64,000 bases of DNA, from positions 3,449,600-3,513,599 of the forward strand of contig RPFO01000310.1 in the NCBI GenBank assembly GCA_009746045.1, written 5' to 3'. Under the pieces are notes generated by a model. The model made no database searches. It saw nothing but the letters and a program-made list of their open reading frames with translations, and was not told where the DNA came from. Below, piece by piece: positions 33,199-44,115 of this stretch. This DNA comes from Mesostigma viride. Lineage: Eukaryota; Streptophyta; Mesostigmatophyceae; Mesostigmatales; Mesostigmataceae. The translations under genes and the position numbers were made by a program. Each line of letters starts with the position of its first letter. Positions within the stretch are counted from its first letter, which is position 1.

Positions 33199-34614
33199 CC
33201 CCTAAATCCATGGTCTTGCGGCCGATTTTCCGCCTAAAACTGAGTTACAGCCGATGCATCGGCCCCTTCTCGGGGGACCAAATGCCGCGAAATCTATTGA
33301 GAATTAGGAAAAGTTTAGCTGAGAAGATCGAAAGTTTATAAGTTTCTTCACAGCGTGGTACTAGGATTTGCATACTTCTGACAAAGTTATAGAGGTGTTC
33401 TGGCCGGTCAAAGTACAAGGGGTCAGGGTACTTTTTCACGTACAACGTGCATTCCGGAAAACGACGACCTGGCCATGGCAGCTTGCGCCCACGCATGGCA
33501 TTTACGTTTTCGTTCGAATTTTCTGACCAAACTCAGGAAATTGATTGTATACGTCCTGAAATTGATCATACAGGCCAATTTTTGGTTCGCGGGAATGCCA
33601 TTTGATAGGTGTCGGCAGCGTTCTTGCTGGAAAAAAACTGCGATCAGGCCGGACGATAGAAACGTTGACAGCAATACCTTTACGGCGTATTTTAAAGGAT
33701 ATATTGGTTTCTTTTTACTTTTTATTATGAATTGTAGTCGTAAACGTGCAAGGGTGGCCAGAAATCGCCGAATCTAGCGACCATGCTGCACAACTTTGGT
33801 GTGCCGCAATTCGCCAGTTTGCGGCCACCGCCTGGGCCAAGGTAATGCCAGCCATGCCAGGTAAAGCTGAGTTACCGTTTTCTTGTCGATGTATGACGTT
33901 TATGTCTACGTTCTAGCTTGTGTAGCACATTCTTTCTTCATTATTCATGCTCTTTCTTGACCATGGCCTGGCCCCTTCCTAAAACACCATTCTTAGATGC
34001 TTCCATCAGTCAGTTGACCTGCCATAGTGTGATGGTGATAAGTTTTAGAGGCTGTATGGGTTTCAATACCTCCATATATGTTTGTTATACATTTCCCATA
34101 CACATATTGCATGAGCGTGAGGCAGTTGGCTGGTCTCTGTGGCATCATCAAGCACGTAACTGGTGAGTAAAAGCTTCCCATTGACAGCATGTGCCACCAG
34201 GTGTGCTGGCCATTACCTGGCAAGCTATAGCAGCTTACATAGGCCTAGTTTATCCTTGCTAGGGCAAGCTGAAATAGGCTCAACATCACTAGTTTGTTGG
34301 TGGCTGCCTCCTAGAATGCATGCCTTGCGTAGGGTATCCGTACCACGTTACCTACGTGCATGGACAAGGTGGCACCTGCACATAGGTGCCATGTAAGGGC
34401 AGTGTGATGATGCAGTTATGTTTCCCCATCATTGTGGAAGGGAAATGTATTGTATGGCATGGTTGGTGGCCATATTAGTAGGTAGTATGCCCAGCCCTAC
34501 CCCCTTGGTTGCTTTTTACCAACGGTACCCCTATGGGCTGTACTGGGTGTAACTGCTGGTATACCCACCCAAATGATGACCCCAATGGCTCAAACTGTTC
34601 AGCAACTAATTGTT

Positions 34615-34618
<4 letters not shown>
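33199..34618 (+). mobile_element. TTAA-family repeat, copy E (3' truncated)
   Basis: It begins CCCCTAAATCCATGGTC and follows the family to ttgtttatcat at 34618, where a CT tract replaces the rest. After the tract (34690-34930) the sequence resumes as in 21290-21500 (gttaacaagccatgatgcta, ctttcattgcaggaa), so a deletion bridged by CT repeats removed the 3' end of the copy. Confidence 0.55.
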
Positions 34619-34681
<63 letters not shown>

Positions 34682-34690
34682 TCTCTCTCA
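34619..34690. repeat. (CT)n tract
   Basis: About 70 bases of CT repeat with one ccc interruption, homologous in position to the much longer tract at 20850-21244. Confidence 0.85.
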
Positions 34691-35049
34691 CTCACCCACA
34701 AACACATGCGCGCACTCACACCCAGCCACCCACCCCCTCTACCCCGTTCCCCCTCCCCTTCTCTGTTAACAAGCCATGATGCTAGTATTCTCATGCCGTG
34801 TTCTGACTGATGGCCGATATGTACATGTAATTGCTTTGTTAATCCCTTCTTTCATTGCAGGAAGGCTGAAGTGGAAAAGCAAGAAAGGAGTGCATGGCCG
34901 CAGGCCGCTGGATGCTCGAGAAGATGATGTTGAAAGGCTCAGACGGATTTTCTGATCTTTGATAGTTTGCTCGTGACATAACTGATGCTACTATACGTAT
35001 TTCTGTCGCTTACAATATTGCATGCTATAATGACTCTCGACGATATATA

Positions 35050-35700
35050 TTATAAAAATATAATTACTTACAGCAGAGTGAAATCACTCAAACCAAAGCA
35101 AACGCCCAGCTATAAACCTATGTACAGAGCCATGTCAAAGCTCTATACTACGATAAGACCAATGGAAACGCCTAACGGGAGGAACCTAATAGCCCTGCTG
35201 CACCGCAAAATCAGCCCGCGTACGGCGGAGCATGATGTCAGCCATGGCCCGAGTCAGCGCCACCGACAAGCGCTGACGCCAATATGACGTCCAGGTCCGC
35301 GCCGACCATGGGGCCCGCTGGCCCTCCAGGTCCAGCCGGTCCTCCCGGAGCCGGCAACACTCCTTGAAGAAGGCGGAGGTCAGGGGCCCCATGGCCCCAA
35401 ACTCCTCCAGGACAAAGGGCACCACACGATGGTGCCCGACGTCGCCGTAGGCCAGGAGCTTGGCCCGCTCCGCCCGGTCCGCCGTGTAACCTGCCGTGAG
35501 GGAGGCCCCAGCCACGTGGCTAAGAGCCAAGGGCCGCGCCACCGAAACGTCAATAAGCAGATGCCGGCCACCCCCCTCAAAGTCCAGCACCACGATGTCA
35601 GGCCGGTGGTTGGGGGAATAGAAGGCAGCGCCATCCGCATCCTCGGACCGGATGTTCGCGTGGGGGAAAACCGACCGAATCATGGCGAGCACCACCGTCA
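35050..35700 (-). pseudogene. LINE C-terminal nuclease-domain copy, minus strand
   Basis: Same protein as at 21860-22347: FPHANIRSEDADG, RPDIVVLDFEGGGRHLLIDV, FVLEEFGAMGPLTSAFFKEC, WSARTWTSYWRQRLSVALTR and end AVQQGY (stop at 35186). The coding frame is open for 170 codons. The 3'UTR and A/T tail lie at 35050-35185. It lacks the reverse transcriptase, like the other copies, so it is 5'-truncated. High similarity to the 21.9-kb copy on the opposite strand suggests recent dispersal, within or along with the composite element. Confidence 0.6.
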
Positions 35701-35804
35701 GGAGGACAGTGTGCGACGATATATATACCGTATTAATATTGCATGCTATATATACGTGGCTCTTGATAAAGATGATAATTGATCACCGCAGAGTTGACAG
35801 TTTG

Positions 35805-36258
35805 AACAAAGCTGATAAACCTGATGATTTGTGCCCAGTTTTATCAGTTTTTTTTGTTTCATCATGGTCCTCATGGCCTGCCCACCTGCGGCAGTGAGAG
35901 AAGCTAGGGCGCCCTCCCTCCTTCTCGCTGTGTATATAGGGTTGAAGGTTCCTTTACTCTGTATTGGCACCCACGTGACGCAGTCACGTGCTTATTAATT
36001 AATTAATTAATCATGGTCCTCAGTGATAAAGCTGATAATTTATCACCCCTGAGTGCTCCTGATTTTTCTGATAATTTCTTGCCCTTTTTATCAGAAAAAA
36101 AGTCAAAACTGTGCCTTTTTTAATCAGTATTATCAGGCCAAAAAAGCCATTATCAGGCCATTATCAGGCGTTTATCAGGATTTTATCAGGCGTTTATCAG
36201 CGTTTATCAGGTGCAAAAAAAGGGAAAACTGATCATATCAGGACCCCATTTTCTAGTG
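35805..36258. repeat. TGATAAA/TTATCA array and right terminus of second composite element
   Basis: Arrays of TTATCAGGCG run to ATATCAGGACCCCATTTTCTAGTG (end at about 36258), the same right terminus as at 25410 with two differences. An insert with AATTAATTAA repeats lies at about 35875-36012. The matching left terminus was not found, so the second element is incomplete or deleted on its left. Confidence 0.55.
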
Positions 36259-36581
36259 TGGCCACAAGACCTGGTAACTTTCAAATTGAGCTCATGCACG
36301 CCTATTGGCGAGTAAAACTTATTATGTACGTGGTGCCAGAGGGTTGATAACTACTAGAATATGCATTTAATAATATGAATACTGTAGAAAACTACCATCC
36401 CACCTAACGACGCGACCCTGTGAGTATAGAATTAAGAATAAAGGCCCACAGACACCTGATGGATGCCATGTCATGCTGGTAAAAAAATCCAAGCCAGATG
36501 GCAGCCAGGTCAGTGTACTGGCAAAGATCCCTGTTTCCTTGAGCAACGTCAGGAGAAAGCAGTCCGCAAGTGGTAACGTAC

Positions 36582-36665
36582 CACACTGCTTCACGGCTCC
36601 TACTCCAAAGGAGCAGAAGGGGCCGGGTCTGCCGGCAGCCGTGCAATCCCCGTCTGTTGAACAAC
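36582..36665 (-). CDS. type II Cys-rich mini-exon
   Basis: An 84-bp symmetric exon on the minus strand, acceptor CCTGCAG (at 36666-36667) and donor GTACGT (36581 downward). The phase-1 frame encodes CSTDGDCTAAGRPGPFC, then GAVKQCG, spacing C-x5-C-x9-C-x9-C. It is closest to 44041-44115 (shared CTAAGR and GP core); the two differ by a 9-bp length change before the last cysteine. Landmarks in the downstream intron are shared with 13.2 and 44.0 kb. Confidence 0.58.
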
Positions 36666-37861
36666 CTGCAGGTGGAGATTTGATACATACATAAGCCAGA
36701 GTCAGACACACCATGCACCACAACAGCACACATGTAAGTCTGCCTGGTAGAAAAGGCATCCGGAAGTGTACCTTATGTAGAACCGAGCAAAGGTTGCAAA
36801 AGGCTGCATGGGCACCCAAGGAGCCGCGCTGATCCGGGTTGGCAAATACGCCGTACGGAGCCGCACAAAAACGGGAATACGCGTACCCTTTGCCTCCGCC
36901 GTTTATTCGCGTATTTATTTTAGAATACGCGATTTGGACTTAGAATTTTTCGGGGGTACCAGCGGGCAGCGGGCACTGGCGCGGTGCCCAGGTTCTGACC
37001 GAGGTTCTGGGCGCGGCGCGTTCACTGCACATCCGAGATTTTTACAACTAGAAGTAGATGCGTACCGTCCTTTCCATCATTGAAGCGCAAGCCTTGCAAA
37101 ACGTACCTAGGAGAGCTCTAGGACTAGGTATATAATAACGCATTATTATATCAGTATGTATGCCAGCTTATGCCAGCTGTGCTACTGACGGTCCACGGTA
37201 TAGATGAAGCATGCCAAAGGTAAATGACGAGACTACATATAGAATTGCGCAAGTGTGGAACAGGGCGATACACCTATAGCGGTGTGTATGCCTATACACA
37301 TTACACCCTATATACATCCTGTGTGTACCTATACATGCACCTGGCAGCCTGCGGTGTTGCTTTATATTCAATTGTGTGAGTGACGGACATTGTGAAGAGA
37401 ATTTGCCAGGGCTTTATGTGTGCACGATGCTTTTGACTTTCCTTCGATCAAAAGCATTCACAGAATTCCTAGTTGTGTAGAAACCCAAACTCGCCATGTG
37501 GAACGTCAGGTGATCGAGGCAGACACGCCTTTCTATTCGCGGACATGTTACATGTATTCTATTTTTAAAAAAGTCCAGACAAGGTTCCCAAGATGTGCCA
37601 CAAAGTCCCTACAGAAAGTCATGGCTCTCTTATGTTTGGCTGATCAAGCTGTTGACTTTGCTACATGTAATGTATAAGTTTCCTTCGATATCTAATACGA
37701 GCTCGTTTCACGTCAATTAAGTTCTGACACGAGATCATATTATCTTTATAGCCAGTCAAAACCAAACAGCGAAATCGAAGTAAAAGAGCCTCATGCATAT
37801 ACTCTTTGGTATACGCATTAGGCTCTATGGATTGGATTTCACAGATGGCCACGAGACCTGG
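36666..37861 (-). other. host intron with paralogous blocks and an empty insertion site
   Basis: 36840-37030 is repeated at 44290-44500. 37100-37160 is repeated around the insertion of copy F (44560-44583 and 46284-46330) and shows the uninterrupted target gagctCTAGgac at 37118-37121. 37200-37850 is paralogous to 12550-12950. The first copia element is inserted at the end of this block (target CCTGG, 37857-37861). Confidence 0.55.
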
Positions 37862-38137
37862 AGTTGTACTGTGTAGTTCTACTCAGTACCCTAAATCCTA
37901 GTGTGGACGCCGCGCCGTCAGCATCTTTGCTGCGACGGAATCTTGTGAACGGCATCTAGCGTCGCGCCGAGGAATCTCGGACTATGTTAAGCAAGTCCAA
38001 TGCACGATGATAAGTTAATGAGAAATAAATGCAACGTGACGGCGGACGAGGTAGCCGCCTGCGTGTTCCTCTGCGTAGCACCAAAGCACTTGCCTCTCGA
38101 CGAAGAGCGTTGGTATCCAAAACACATTATTGCAACT
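37862..38137 (+). repeat. 5' LTR of copia-like element 1
   Basis: A 276-bp repeat starting AGTTGTACTG and ending TATTGCAACT. It is identical base for base to 43471-43746. Direct 5-bp duplications CCTGG lie outside (37857-37861 and 43747-43751). The termini form the inverted repeat AGTTG/CAACT rather than the usual TG/CA. No standard initiator-Met primer site follows directly; the first internal bases are tgtactcaagaaagaac. The gag frame already begins inside this LTR at 38000. Confidence 0.93.
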
Positions 38138-39391
38138 TGTACTCAAGAAAGAACATTTTCAAAAATGTTCCGGACGGGCCTGACAACGCCGTCGTCGAAA
38201 ATCAAACACAAAATCAAGCTGCCGAATCTCGGAGCCCTGGGCTCGAAGGGCGTGGGCACACTTCGCAAGCCCACCGCGAGCGAGATTCAGAGGAATCTGA
38301 ACGAAGAATTTGCCAAGCAGGATAGCCCCGCAGTGGTGGACACTGCGGCGGAGGAAACTGCACCTGCAGCTGCCCGTGCAGCGGAGCTGCCAAGTGGATC
38401 ACAGGCGGCTGGGCTGCGCACTGCAAGCCTAGACCGTGCTGCCCGCATCCTCTGGATGAAGGAGCAAAAGGTGATCGAGGAGCGAATTCCTGCGCCGATT
38501 CCAGCGGCTCCTGAGCCATCAGAGAAGGTGAAAGAACAGTTTATTTTGAACCTGCGCAAGTGGCACAGTGATGTCCAAGACATGGTAGCCAAGCCTATCG
38601 AATTGCTGAGGCGCAATCGGCTGGCCACCGAGGGTTACAAGGTCGTATCCGACCTGATCGAGATAGCCTACAAGGAGGACCGGAGCTGGGAAGAATTCAT
38701 GGCTAGCCTTGAGAAGAATCTCCTGAAGACGGGGCTAATGCGCCTCGTCGCAGATGCAGTGAGTATTCTAAAGTTTGATCTGAATCGGAAGGTAGACATC
38801 AGCCAGGCAACGCTCGACTACGAGCAGAAACTGGCGTTGTCGTCCTGCTCGCCAGGTGACGCCTTCTCGGTGGTAATGTTTCTGGCAAAGGGCATCATGT
38901 CTGGTAGCCTGTCTGAGTCCGCCCTCCAGGGCATGTCGGGAACACTGACTGTCGACAAGCTAGCAAATAGGGCAGAGGCTTTCCAGATTATTCGCAATTC
39001 TGTTGCTGTGCCGGCTGCCGCCAAGGCATTGGTGGCAGCGGGCATTTCTGACCCTCTTTCCTCTGCTGCAGCGCCCATTGCAAGAATTCATGGTGCAGGT
39101 GAAGAGAAGTGTGGCCGATGCCAGGGCACCGGGCATGTGTGGTCGGATTGCCCAGCCAACACGAAGGCTGGTCCGAATGTGCGGCTGTGTGGCGCCTGCC
39201 ACCAGCCAGGGCACTTCGCCAAGGACTGCAAGCACACACGCGGTCCGCAGGGCAAGAAGCGCCCGCCCAAGCCGGCTGGCAACATGCGGCCCAAGAAGGC
39301 CAAGTGGAACAAATGGCAGAGGCAGGGGAACACCCAGGCCACACCTGCTAACACTCATGTGCCTGTCCCTGCTCCCTCTGCAGCAAACTAG
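38000..39391 (+). CDS. gag: Gag polyprotein, copia-like element 1
   Basis: The capsid/nucleocapsid precursor that packages element RNA. The open frame spans 463 codons from an ATG inside the LTR (38000). The ATG at 38165, 28 bases after the LTR, opens MFRTGLTTPSSKIKHKI and is an equally good start if the RNA begins downstream of 38000. The middle is helix-rich and Ala-rich. The C-terminus has two CCHC zinc knuckles, CGRCQGTGHVWSDC (from codon 371) and CGACHQPGHFAKDC, followed by a basic KKRPPKP/PKKAKWNKWQ tail. It stops at TAG 39389-39391. Pol is in the -1 frame and is open from 39352, giving a 40-base overlap. The frame is intact. Confidence 0.85.
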   Translation: MHDDKLMRNKCNVTADEVAACVFLCVAPKHLPLDEERWYPKHIIATCTQERTFSKMFRTGLTTPSSKIKHKIKLPNLGALGSKGVGTLRKPTASEIQRNLNEEFAKQDSPAVVDTAAEETAPAAARAAELPSGSQAAGLRTASLDRAARILWMKEQKVIEERIPAPIPAAPEPSEKVKEQFILNLRKWHSDVQDMVAKPIELLRRNRLATEGYKVVSDLIEIAYKEDRSWEEFMASLEKNLLKTGLMRLVADAVSILKFDLNRKVDISQATLDYEQKLALSSCSPGDAFSVVMFLAKGIMSGSLSESALQGMSGTLTVDKLANRAEAFQIIRNSVAVPAAAKALVAAGISDPLSSAAAPIARIHGAGEEKCGRCQGTGHVWSDCPANTKAGPNVRLCGACHQPGHFAKDCKHTRGPQGKKRPPKPAGNMRPKKAKWNKWQRQGNTQATPANTHVPVPAPSAAN

Positions 39392-42300
39392 ATAGCCCAT
39401 GTTGGGACGATGATGTGTTTACCACTAATCTAGCTGCATGTGATGAGCTGGGTAGTTGTGTAGACAACAATTCTGCTGCGTGCATTGCTGCTGTGTTGCG
39501 TAGCGGCTTGTGCACAGACATTGTTACGCCTGCGGCAACGCGGGACCATGAACCCCCACCGACCAGTAATGCTGGTACTATGCAAGCTGGACTCATGCAC
39601 GTCGACCGTGACGATGGGGGGTCACTGGCCACACCAGGTGAAGTCCTTTCCTTGACTGCTGTTGCTGCACGCTTGCATCATGTGTTAGGCCATGGGACCC
39701 ACGCTATCCGTTTTGCACGGGCACTGGCACCGGGGACTAAGTTGGCTAGCACGGTGCAGTCCATGTACAGTGGTTGTCACCAGTGTCAGTCCACTGCGCC
39801 TAAGCGTGCACGTAGGCATGTCAAACACCCACCCCTTGAGCGTGGTCACTTGGTGTGTGACATTTTGTTCCAGGACCAGGCTGTCTACTTGCTGGGAATA
39901 GACAGATTTTCCCATTTTGTTTCAGTTGTCCCACTCAAGTCACAGCATGTTGGGGACCTCCTTGAGGGGATAGACCTGTTGGACTCCATGTTTAGCATGG
40001 TTACAGGGATGCAGTTTGATCAGCAATTCAAGTGGGCTGCCAAGGAACCTGGATATGAGTTTGTGGGAACAGTGGGGCGTGAGGACCACGAGTCACAAGG
40101 GATAGCGGAGAGAGCGGTACAGGAGTTTAAGCTGCTTGCTACCCGACGTGGGGACCACATGCCACACAGTGAATTCTCTAGTCGGCTCTTGTGGGCACTT
40201 GCCGTGTGTCGAAGTTTGAACAACCGTGTGCTGATGTCGACACAGGATGGGGTGTTGGTGACTGCCGAGGGTTTGCAGTTTGGCCAATATCACGATGTGG
40301 TGGTGGATGTGTACAAAGACCACCTAGCATCCCGTTTTCAGCGCCTTGTCCAGTTGGATAGGCGACGTGGGGCTTATGAGCCCAGTGTGGGGCATGATGT
40401 TTGGCTGCACAAGGAAGGTGCCCTGGGTAAGCGTGGCAGGTGGCTTGGTCCAGCCAAGGTAATTTCTTGTGATGCTGCTATGCGTAAATGCGTGGTGGAC
40501 TATGAGGGCACTGAGGTCACTATGGCTTGGAATAGGGTGAAGCCCTACATGCGTGATGTGGAGGCTTGGTCTAGAGTGTTGGAGTTGTACTCCGACCCTA
40601 GCAGGCTCTCTAGCACTGTGACTCCTCCTTCCTCTTCGGCTCCTGTATGTGACAATGCAGGGGACAGTGGTACTAGCGCGCCTAGTGGGGAAGCTGAGTT
40701 GGAGTTGCAGAGTGGGGACTATGATGATGATGTTGCTGTGGTAGCACACCACTTACACACCCTAGGGGTAGAACAGGCAGAGAGCTTGCGCGACAGCTTG
40801 CCTAACCTCCCCCCTTCTGGCGTTGGTCGGGAGGATCCCTGCGTTGGTAGGGATAGTACTCAGGGCAGTTCCTGTCTTGAGCGCCCAAGCCGTAAGGGCT
40901 TTCTCACCCTTGCTGTAGAAAGGTTGATGCGTAAACCTCCTACAGACGCTTTGCAAAATCCCGTCAAGGCAGCGATGGTATCCGCATTTGGTACCCTGGG
41001 TGATCAGCATGGTATGAGGATGTTGGTAGATACGCAGGCGAGAACCTCCATTGTCTCATCCCTGCACTACAATCCTGTGAGACCCTCAGTGCACTGGGAG
41101 TGTGTGACTGATTTTGCTGGCTCAACGAAGTTCCCTGTCCTTGGTGTCATTGATGTCAATGTGATGGGGGTGCTAGTTGAGTTTTGCGTGGTGGAAGGGT
41201 ATAGTGGTCCACCAATCCTTGGTCAGAACTTCCTTGTACGGGAGGATGTCTGGGTCAACTCCACCTGCTTGCGGCGGGAGGGGCATGCTGATCTGCCTCT
41301 TGAGGACTATGCTGTCATGTCTGACTGCCAACTTGTTGCTGTCATAGGCAACATTCGGCACGTGAACTATGCCCGTGAGAGTGATGTGCCGTTGGTAACT
41401 CAGTTGTTGCTTCCTAAACGTCCTAGCTTGGCTAGTCTCGGCATTGGACGTCATGATGTTGCTACCCAAAGCCCTATCTCTTACCATGATGCTGACGTGG
41501 AGTGTCAAACGGAGGAGGGGCTAGATGGGTGGACTAAGGCCATTATTGCGTCAGGTGAAAGGTGGCTTGCATACCGTGCTGTTGAACCGGTTGATGAAGT
41601 GCCCAGTGGTGCTCGCCTTTTGCGCCACAAGTGGACTTTGGAGCGTAAGTTGGTGCCTGACACAACAACTAGGGTGCCTTTTGTTCGCCCGGTGGTCCTA
41701 GAATTTTCAGGTACTAGTGATCTTCCGGACAATGCCATCTCAGCACCTGGGTTGATCAAGGATAATTGGCGCATGGTCCTGTCCTTCTACCTAGGCCAGC
41801 TCAACAAGGGACTTCCGTATGAGTCAGCCCTCATGGATTTCAGCAAAGCTTTTTTGAATGGTGATCCCAAGCTCGCTGAGAATGTGTGGGCTGGCACGAC
41901 CCGCTTGTATGTGCGCTGTCCTCCCTTGTGGCAGCCTATCATGGGCAAGAAGTTTCTCCGTCTCTTGAAGGGTGTTGACGGTACTGTGACAGGTCCTCGG
42001 ATTTGGCGCCTTTGCCTCGAGCGTCTTTTGCTTGATGTGATGCACATGTACTATCATGACCTGGACCCCTCTCTGTTTGTTGGCTCATGGGAGGGGCAGC
42101 CAGTTTTTGTGTTCATTCATGTCGATGATGTGGACTGCATGGGCCCCACACCGTGGCTAGACTGGTTTTGTGCCACTGTTGCTCAGCACTTCCCGGTCGG
42201 CAAGGTCATTCGCCGCGTCTTGGACAAGTATGTCAAGTTCTGTGGCGTCGACACTATGCTCACCAAGGATGCCTCTGGCAGATATGTGATGAAGCTGCGT

Positions 42301-43053
42301 GCAGCGGGGGACTATGTTCAGGAGCTCATCACTCAGCTTTCATCCCTTACTAGTCAGTATATTCAGCCTGCTGAGTGTGGTTCTCTGCGGGGTAAGCTGA
42401 ACTGGCTGGTCTCTACCGTCTCCCCTGACTTGGCGGTGCTTGCTCGGTTGCCAGATGACTTGATGTGCTCTCTTTCCCGCAATGTCATGTGTAAGTACAT
42501 TTCTGCCTCCCCTGGGTTGGTCTTACATGGGGTGGACTATGAGCGGCCTATTCACTTGTCCGCGTATTGTGATAGCAGTTTGGATAGTGCTAATATCTCT
42601 AAGCTCCGTGGGCGCTGTGCCGCTGTGGTGCTTTTGAGTAATTCTGCCACTGTCCATGTCCCTGAATCTTCCCCTTCACCCTTTGCGTGGTTTTCTCGCT
42701 TACATCGGCGGGTGTATGTGGGTAGTGACACTGCAGAGGCTCGTGCCTTCTGCGAGACTGCTGAGGAGTTGATGTATTTCCGTGCGGTTCTTCGGTGGTG
42801 TTTGAAGTTTTGCCGTGTCATTCCACAGGTTGATACCACCATCTTCACGGATTCGCAGTCGCTGATTGACTTTTTGGCTGATCCTTATGCGCGCACGCGC
42901 AAGCTCGACTTCCTTCGTGCCAAAGAATATAGTGACGCTGTTTCGCTGTACCATGTTCGCGACAATGATAACATTTCAGATGCTTTGACCAAGCTGTATG
43001 CCAAGGCTAGGCCTCAGTATGACAAGCTTCGTCTAGTTCAGGCGACACTTTAA
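39352..43053 (+). CDS. pol: Pol polyprotein: integrase, protease-like, RT, RNase H
   Basis: The frame is open from 39352; the first methionine-type start is GTG 39415, so expression by -1 frameshifting from gag is likely. Codons are numbered from 39415. Integrase: HHVLGHG and CHQC zinc site (about 82-122), D149 (VCDILF), D202 (FDQQF), E232 (GIAERAV). Protease-like: LVDTQARTSIVS with D539, and PPILGQNFL. Reverse transcriptase: MDFSKAFLNGD (D808) and FIHVDDVD (D904-D905). RNase H: YCDSSLDS, SDTAEARAF and IFTDSQSLIDFL. The domain set is Ty1/copia (RT then RNase H, integrase upstream), but the protease-like domain follows the integrase instead of preceding it. At 1212 codons with no stop, it appears intact and potentially active. 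Confidence 0.88.
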   Translation, partial: HSCACPCSLCSKLDSPCWDDDVFTTNLAACDELGSCVDNNSAACIAAVLRSGLCTDIVTPAATRDHEPPPTSNAGTMQAGLMHVDRDDGGSLATPGEVLSLTAVAARLHHVLGHGTHAIRFARALAPGTKLASTVQSMYSGCHQCQSTAPKRARRHVKHPPLERGHLVCDILFQDQAVYLLGIDRFSHFVSVVPLKSQHVGDLLEGIDLLDSMFSMVTGMQFDQQFKWAAKEPGYEFVGTVGREDHESQGIAERAVQEFKLLATRRGDHMPHSEFSSRLLWALAVCRSLNNRVLMSTQDGVLVTAEGLQFGQYHDVVVDVYKDHLASRFQRLVQLDRRRGAYEPSVGHDVWLHKEGALGKRGRWLGPAKVISCDAAMRKCVVDYEGTEVTMAWNRVKPYMRDVEAWSRVLELYSDPSRLSSTVTPPSSSAPVCDNAGDSGTSAPSGEAELELQSGDYDDDVAVVAHHLHTLGVEQAESLRDSLPNLPPSGVGREDPCVGRDSTQGSSCLERPSRKGFLTLAVERLMRKPPTDALQNPVKAAMVSAFGTLGDQHGMRMLVDTQARTSIVSSLHYNPVRPSVHWECVTDFAGSTKFPVLGVIDVNVMGVLVEFCVVEGYSGPPILGQNFLVREDVWVNSTCLRREGHADLPLEDYAVMSDCQLVAVIGNIRHVNYARESDVPLVTQLLLPKRPSLASLGIGRHDVATQSPISYHDADVECQTEEGLDGWTKAIIASGERWLAYRAVEPVDEVPSGARLLRHKWTLERKLVPDTTTRVPFVRPVVLEFSGTSDLPDNAISAPGLIKDNWRMVLSFYLGQLNKGLPYESALMDFSKAFLNGDPKLAENVWAGTTRLYVRCPPLWQPIMGKKFLRLLKGVDGTVTGPRIWRLCLERLLLDVMHMYYHDLDPSLFVGSWEGQPVFVFIHVDDVDCMGPTPWLDWFCATVAQHFPVGKVIRRVLDKYVKFCGVDTMLTKDASGRYVMKLRAAGDYVQELITQLSSLTSQYIQPAECGSLRGKLNWLVSTVSPDLAVLARLPDDLMCSLSRNVMCKYISASPGLVLHGVDYERPIHLSAYCDSSLDSANISKLRGRCAAVVLLSNSATVHVPESSPSPFAWFSRLHRRVYVGSDTAEARAFCETAEELMYFRAVLRWCLKFCRVIPQVDTTIFTDSQSLIDFLADPYARTRKLDFLRAKEYSDAVSLYHVRDNDNISDALTKLYAKARPQYDKLRLVQATL

Positions 43054-43470
43054 ATTGTCCCTGTCTGATTTCAGGGTTACATCTTGCCCTGGCTGATGTG
43101 TGTTTTCACTCTTTTCTGAATTTCCTATTTAAAATTGGCATTGACCATGGCCTTGATGCTTCTCTCTGCGGGAGAGTTGCATACTATGTAATGGGCTCTT
43201 GTCTGGGTTTTCACCCGTTGATGCTTGGCGGTGGCCGGCATACTATGTTTCCGGGTTTCCCCAGTGTGGTACGATGAATAAATGACTTGCCATAATGATG
43301 TGTGTCTTGCACATGCATCCAAGTTCATGCGACCGCTATGCTTGTTGGTGTTGTTTCCCAACAAGACTTTGCCACTACTAGGATTGTGAAGTCGGTGACT
43401 GGGATGCGGCCGTACCGATCATCTTGAGTACATCCCTGTCCGTACCGACTCACAAAGAAAAAGAAGTCGG
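43054..43470 (+). other. element 1 3' internal region and polypurine tract
   Basis: About 400 non-coding bases follow the pol stop. The last 18, cacaaagaaaaagaagtcgg around 43451-43470, are purine-rich and end against the 3' LTR, the position of the plus-strand primer tract. Confidence 0.6.
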
Positions 43471-43746
43471 AGTTGTACTGTGTAGTTCTACTCAGTACCC
43501 TAAATCCTAGTGTGGACGCCGCGCCGTCAGCATCTTTGCTGCGACGGAATCTTGTGAACGGCATCTAGCGTCGCGCCGAGGAATCTCGGACTATGTTAAG
43601 CAAGTCCAATGCACGATGATAAGTTAATGAGAAATAAATGCAACGTGACGGCGGACGAGGTAGCCGCCTGCGTGTTCCTCTGCGTAGCACCAAAGCACTT
43701 GCCTCTCGACGAAGAGCGTTGGTATCCAAAACACATTATTGCAACT
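43471..43746 (+). repeat. 3' LTR of copia-like element 1
   Basis: Identical over 276 bp to the 5' LTR at 37862-38137 and followed by the target duplication CCTGG (43747-43751). Zero differences between the two LTRs means the insertion is very young, since both are copied from one template at insertion. Confidence 0.93.
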
Positions 43747-44040
43747 CCTGGTAACTTTCAAGTTGAGCTCACGCCTATTATCGAGTAAAACTTATTATGT
43801 ACGTATGTGCCAGAGGGTTGATTACTAGAATATGCATTATGAGTACTGTAGAAAACTACCATCACACCTATTACGACGCGACCCTGCGAGTAGAGAATCA
43901 AGGCCCACAGACACCTGATGTCCAGATGCCATGTCATGCTGGTAACAAAATCCAAGCCAGATAGCAGCCAGGTCAATGTACCGGCAAAGATCCCTGTTTC
44001 CTCAACGTCAGGAGAAAGCAGTCCGCAAGTGGTAACGTAC

Positions 44041-44115
44041 CACACTGATACTCGGTGTCATCGCAGACTGGGCCACCTCTGCCGGCAGCCGTGCAATCCC
44101 CGTCGTCTGAACACG
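44041..44115 (-). CDS. type II Cys-rich mini-exon
   Basis: A 75-bp symmetric exon on the minus strand, acceptor CCTGCAG (44116-44117), donor GTACGT (44040 downward). The phase-1 frame encodes CSDDGDCTAAGRGGPVC and DDTEYQCG, spacing C-x5-C-x9-C-x6-C. It is the nearest paralog of 36582-36665. The intron upstream in transcription carries copy F and then element 2 before the type III exon at 56.2 kb. Confidence 0.58.

Larger units (their letters stand above)
37862..43746 (+). mobile_element. complete Ty1/copia-like LTR retrotransposon, element 1
   Basis: 5885 bp from LTR to LTR, flanked by CCTGG. It contains intact gag and pol in a -1 overlap. It is inserted in a host intron in the sequence gagacCCTGGtaactttc; paralogous uninterrupted intron copies (gacctggtaactttc at about 36270 and tctggtaactttt at about 12952) confirm the empty target. 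Transcribed opposite to the host gene. Confidence 0.92.
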
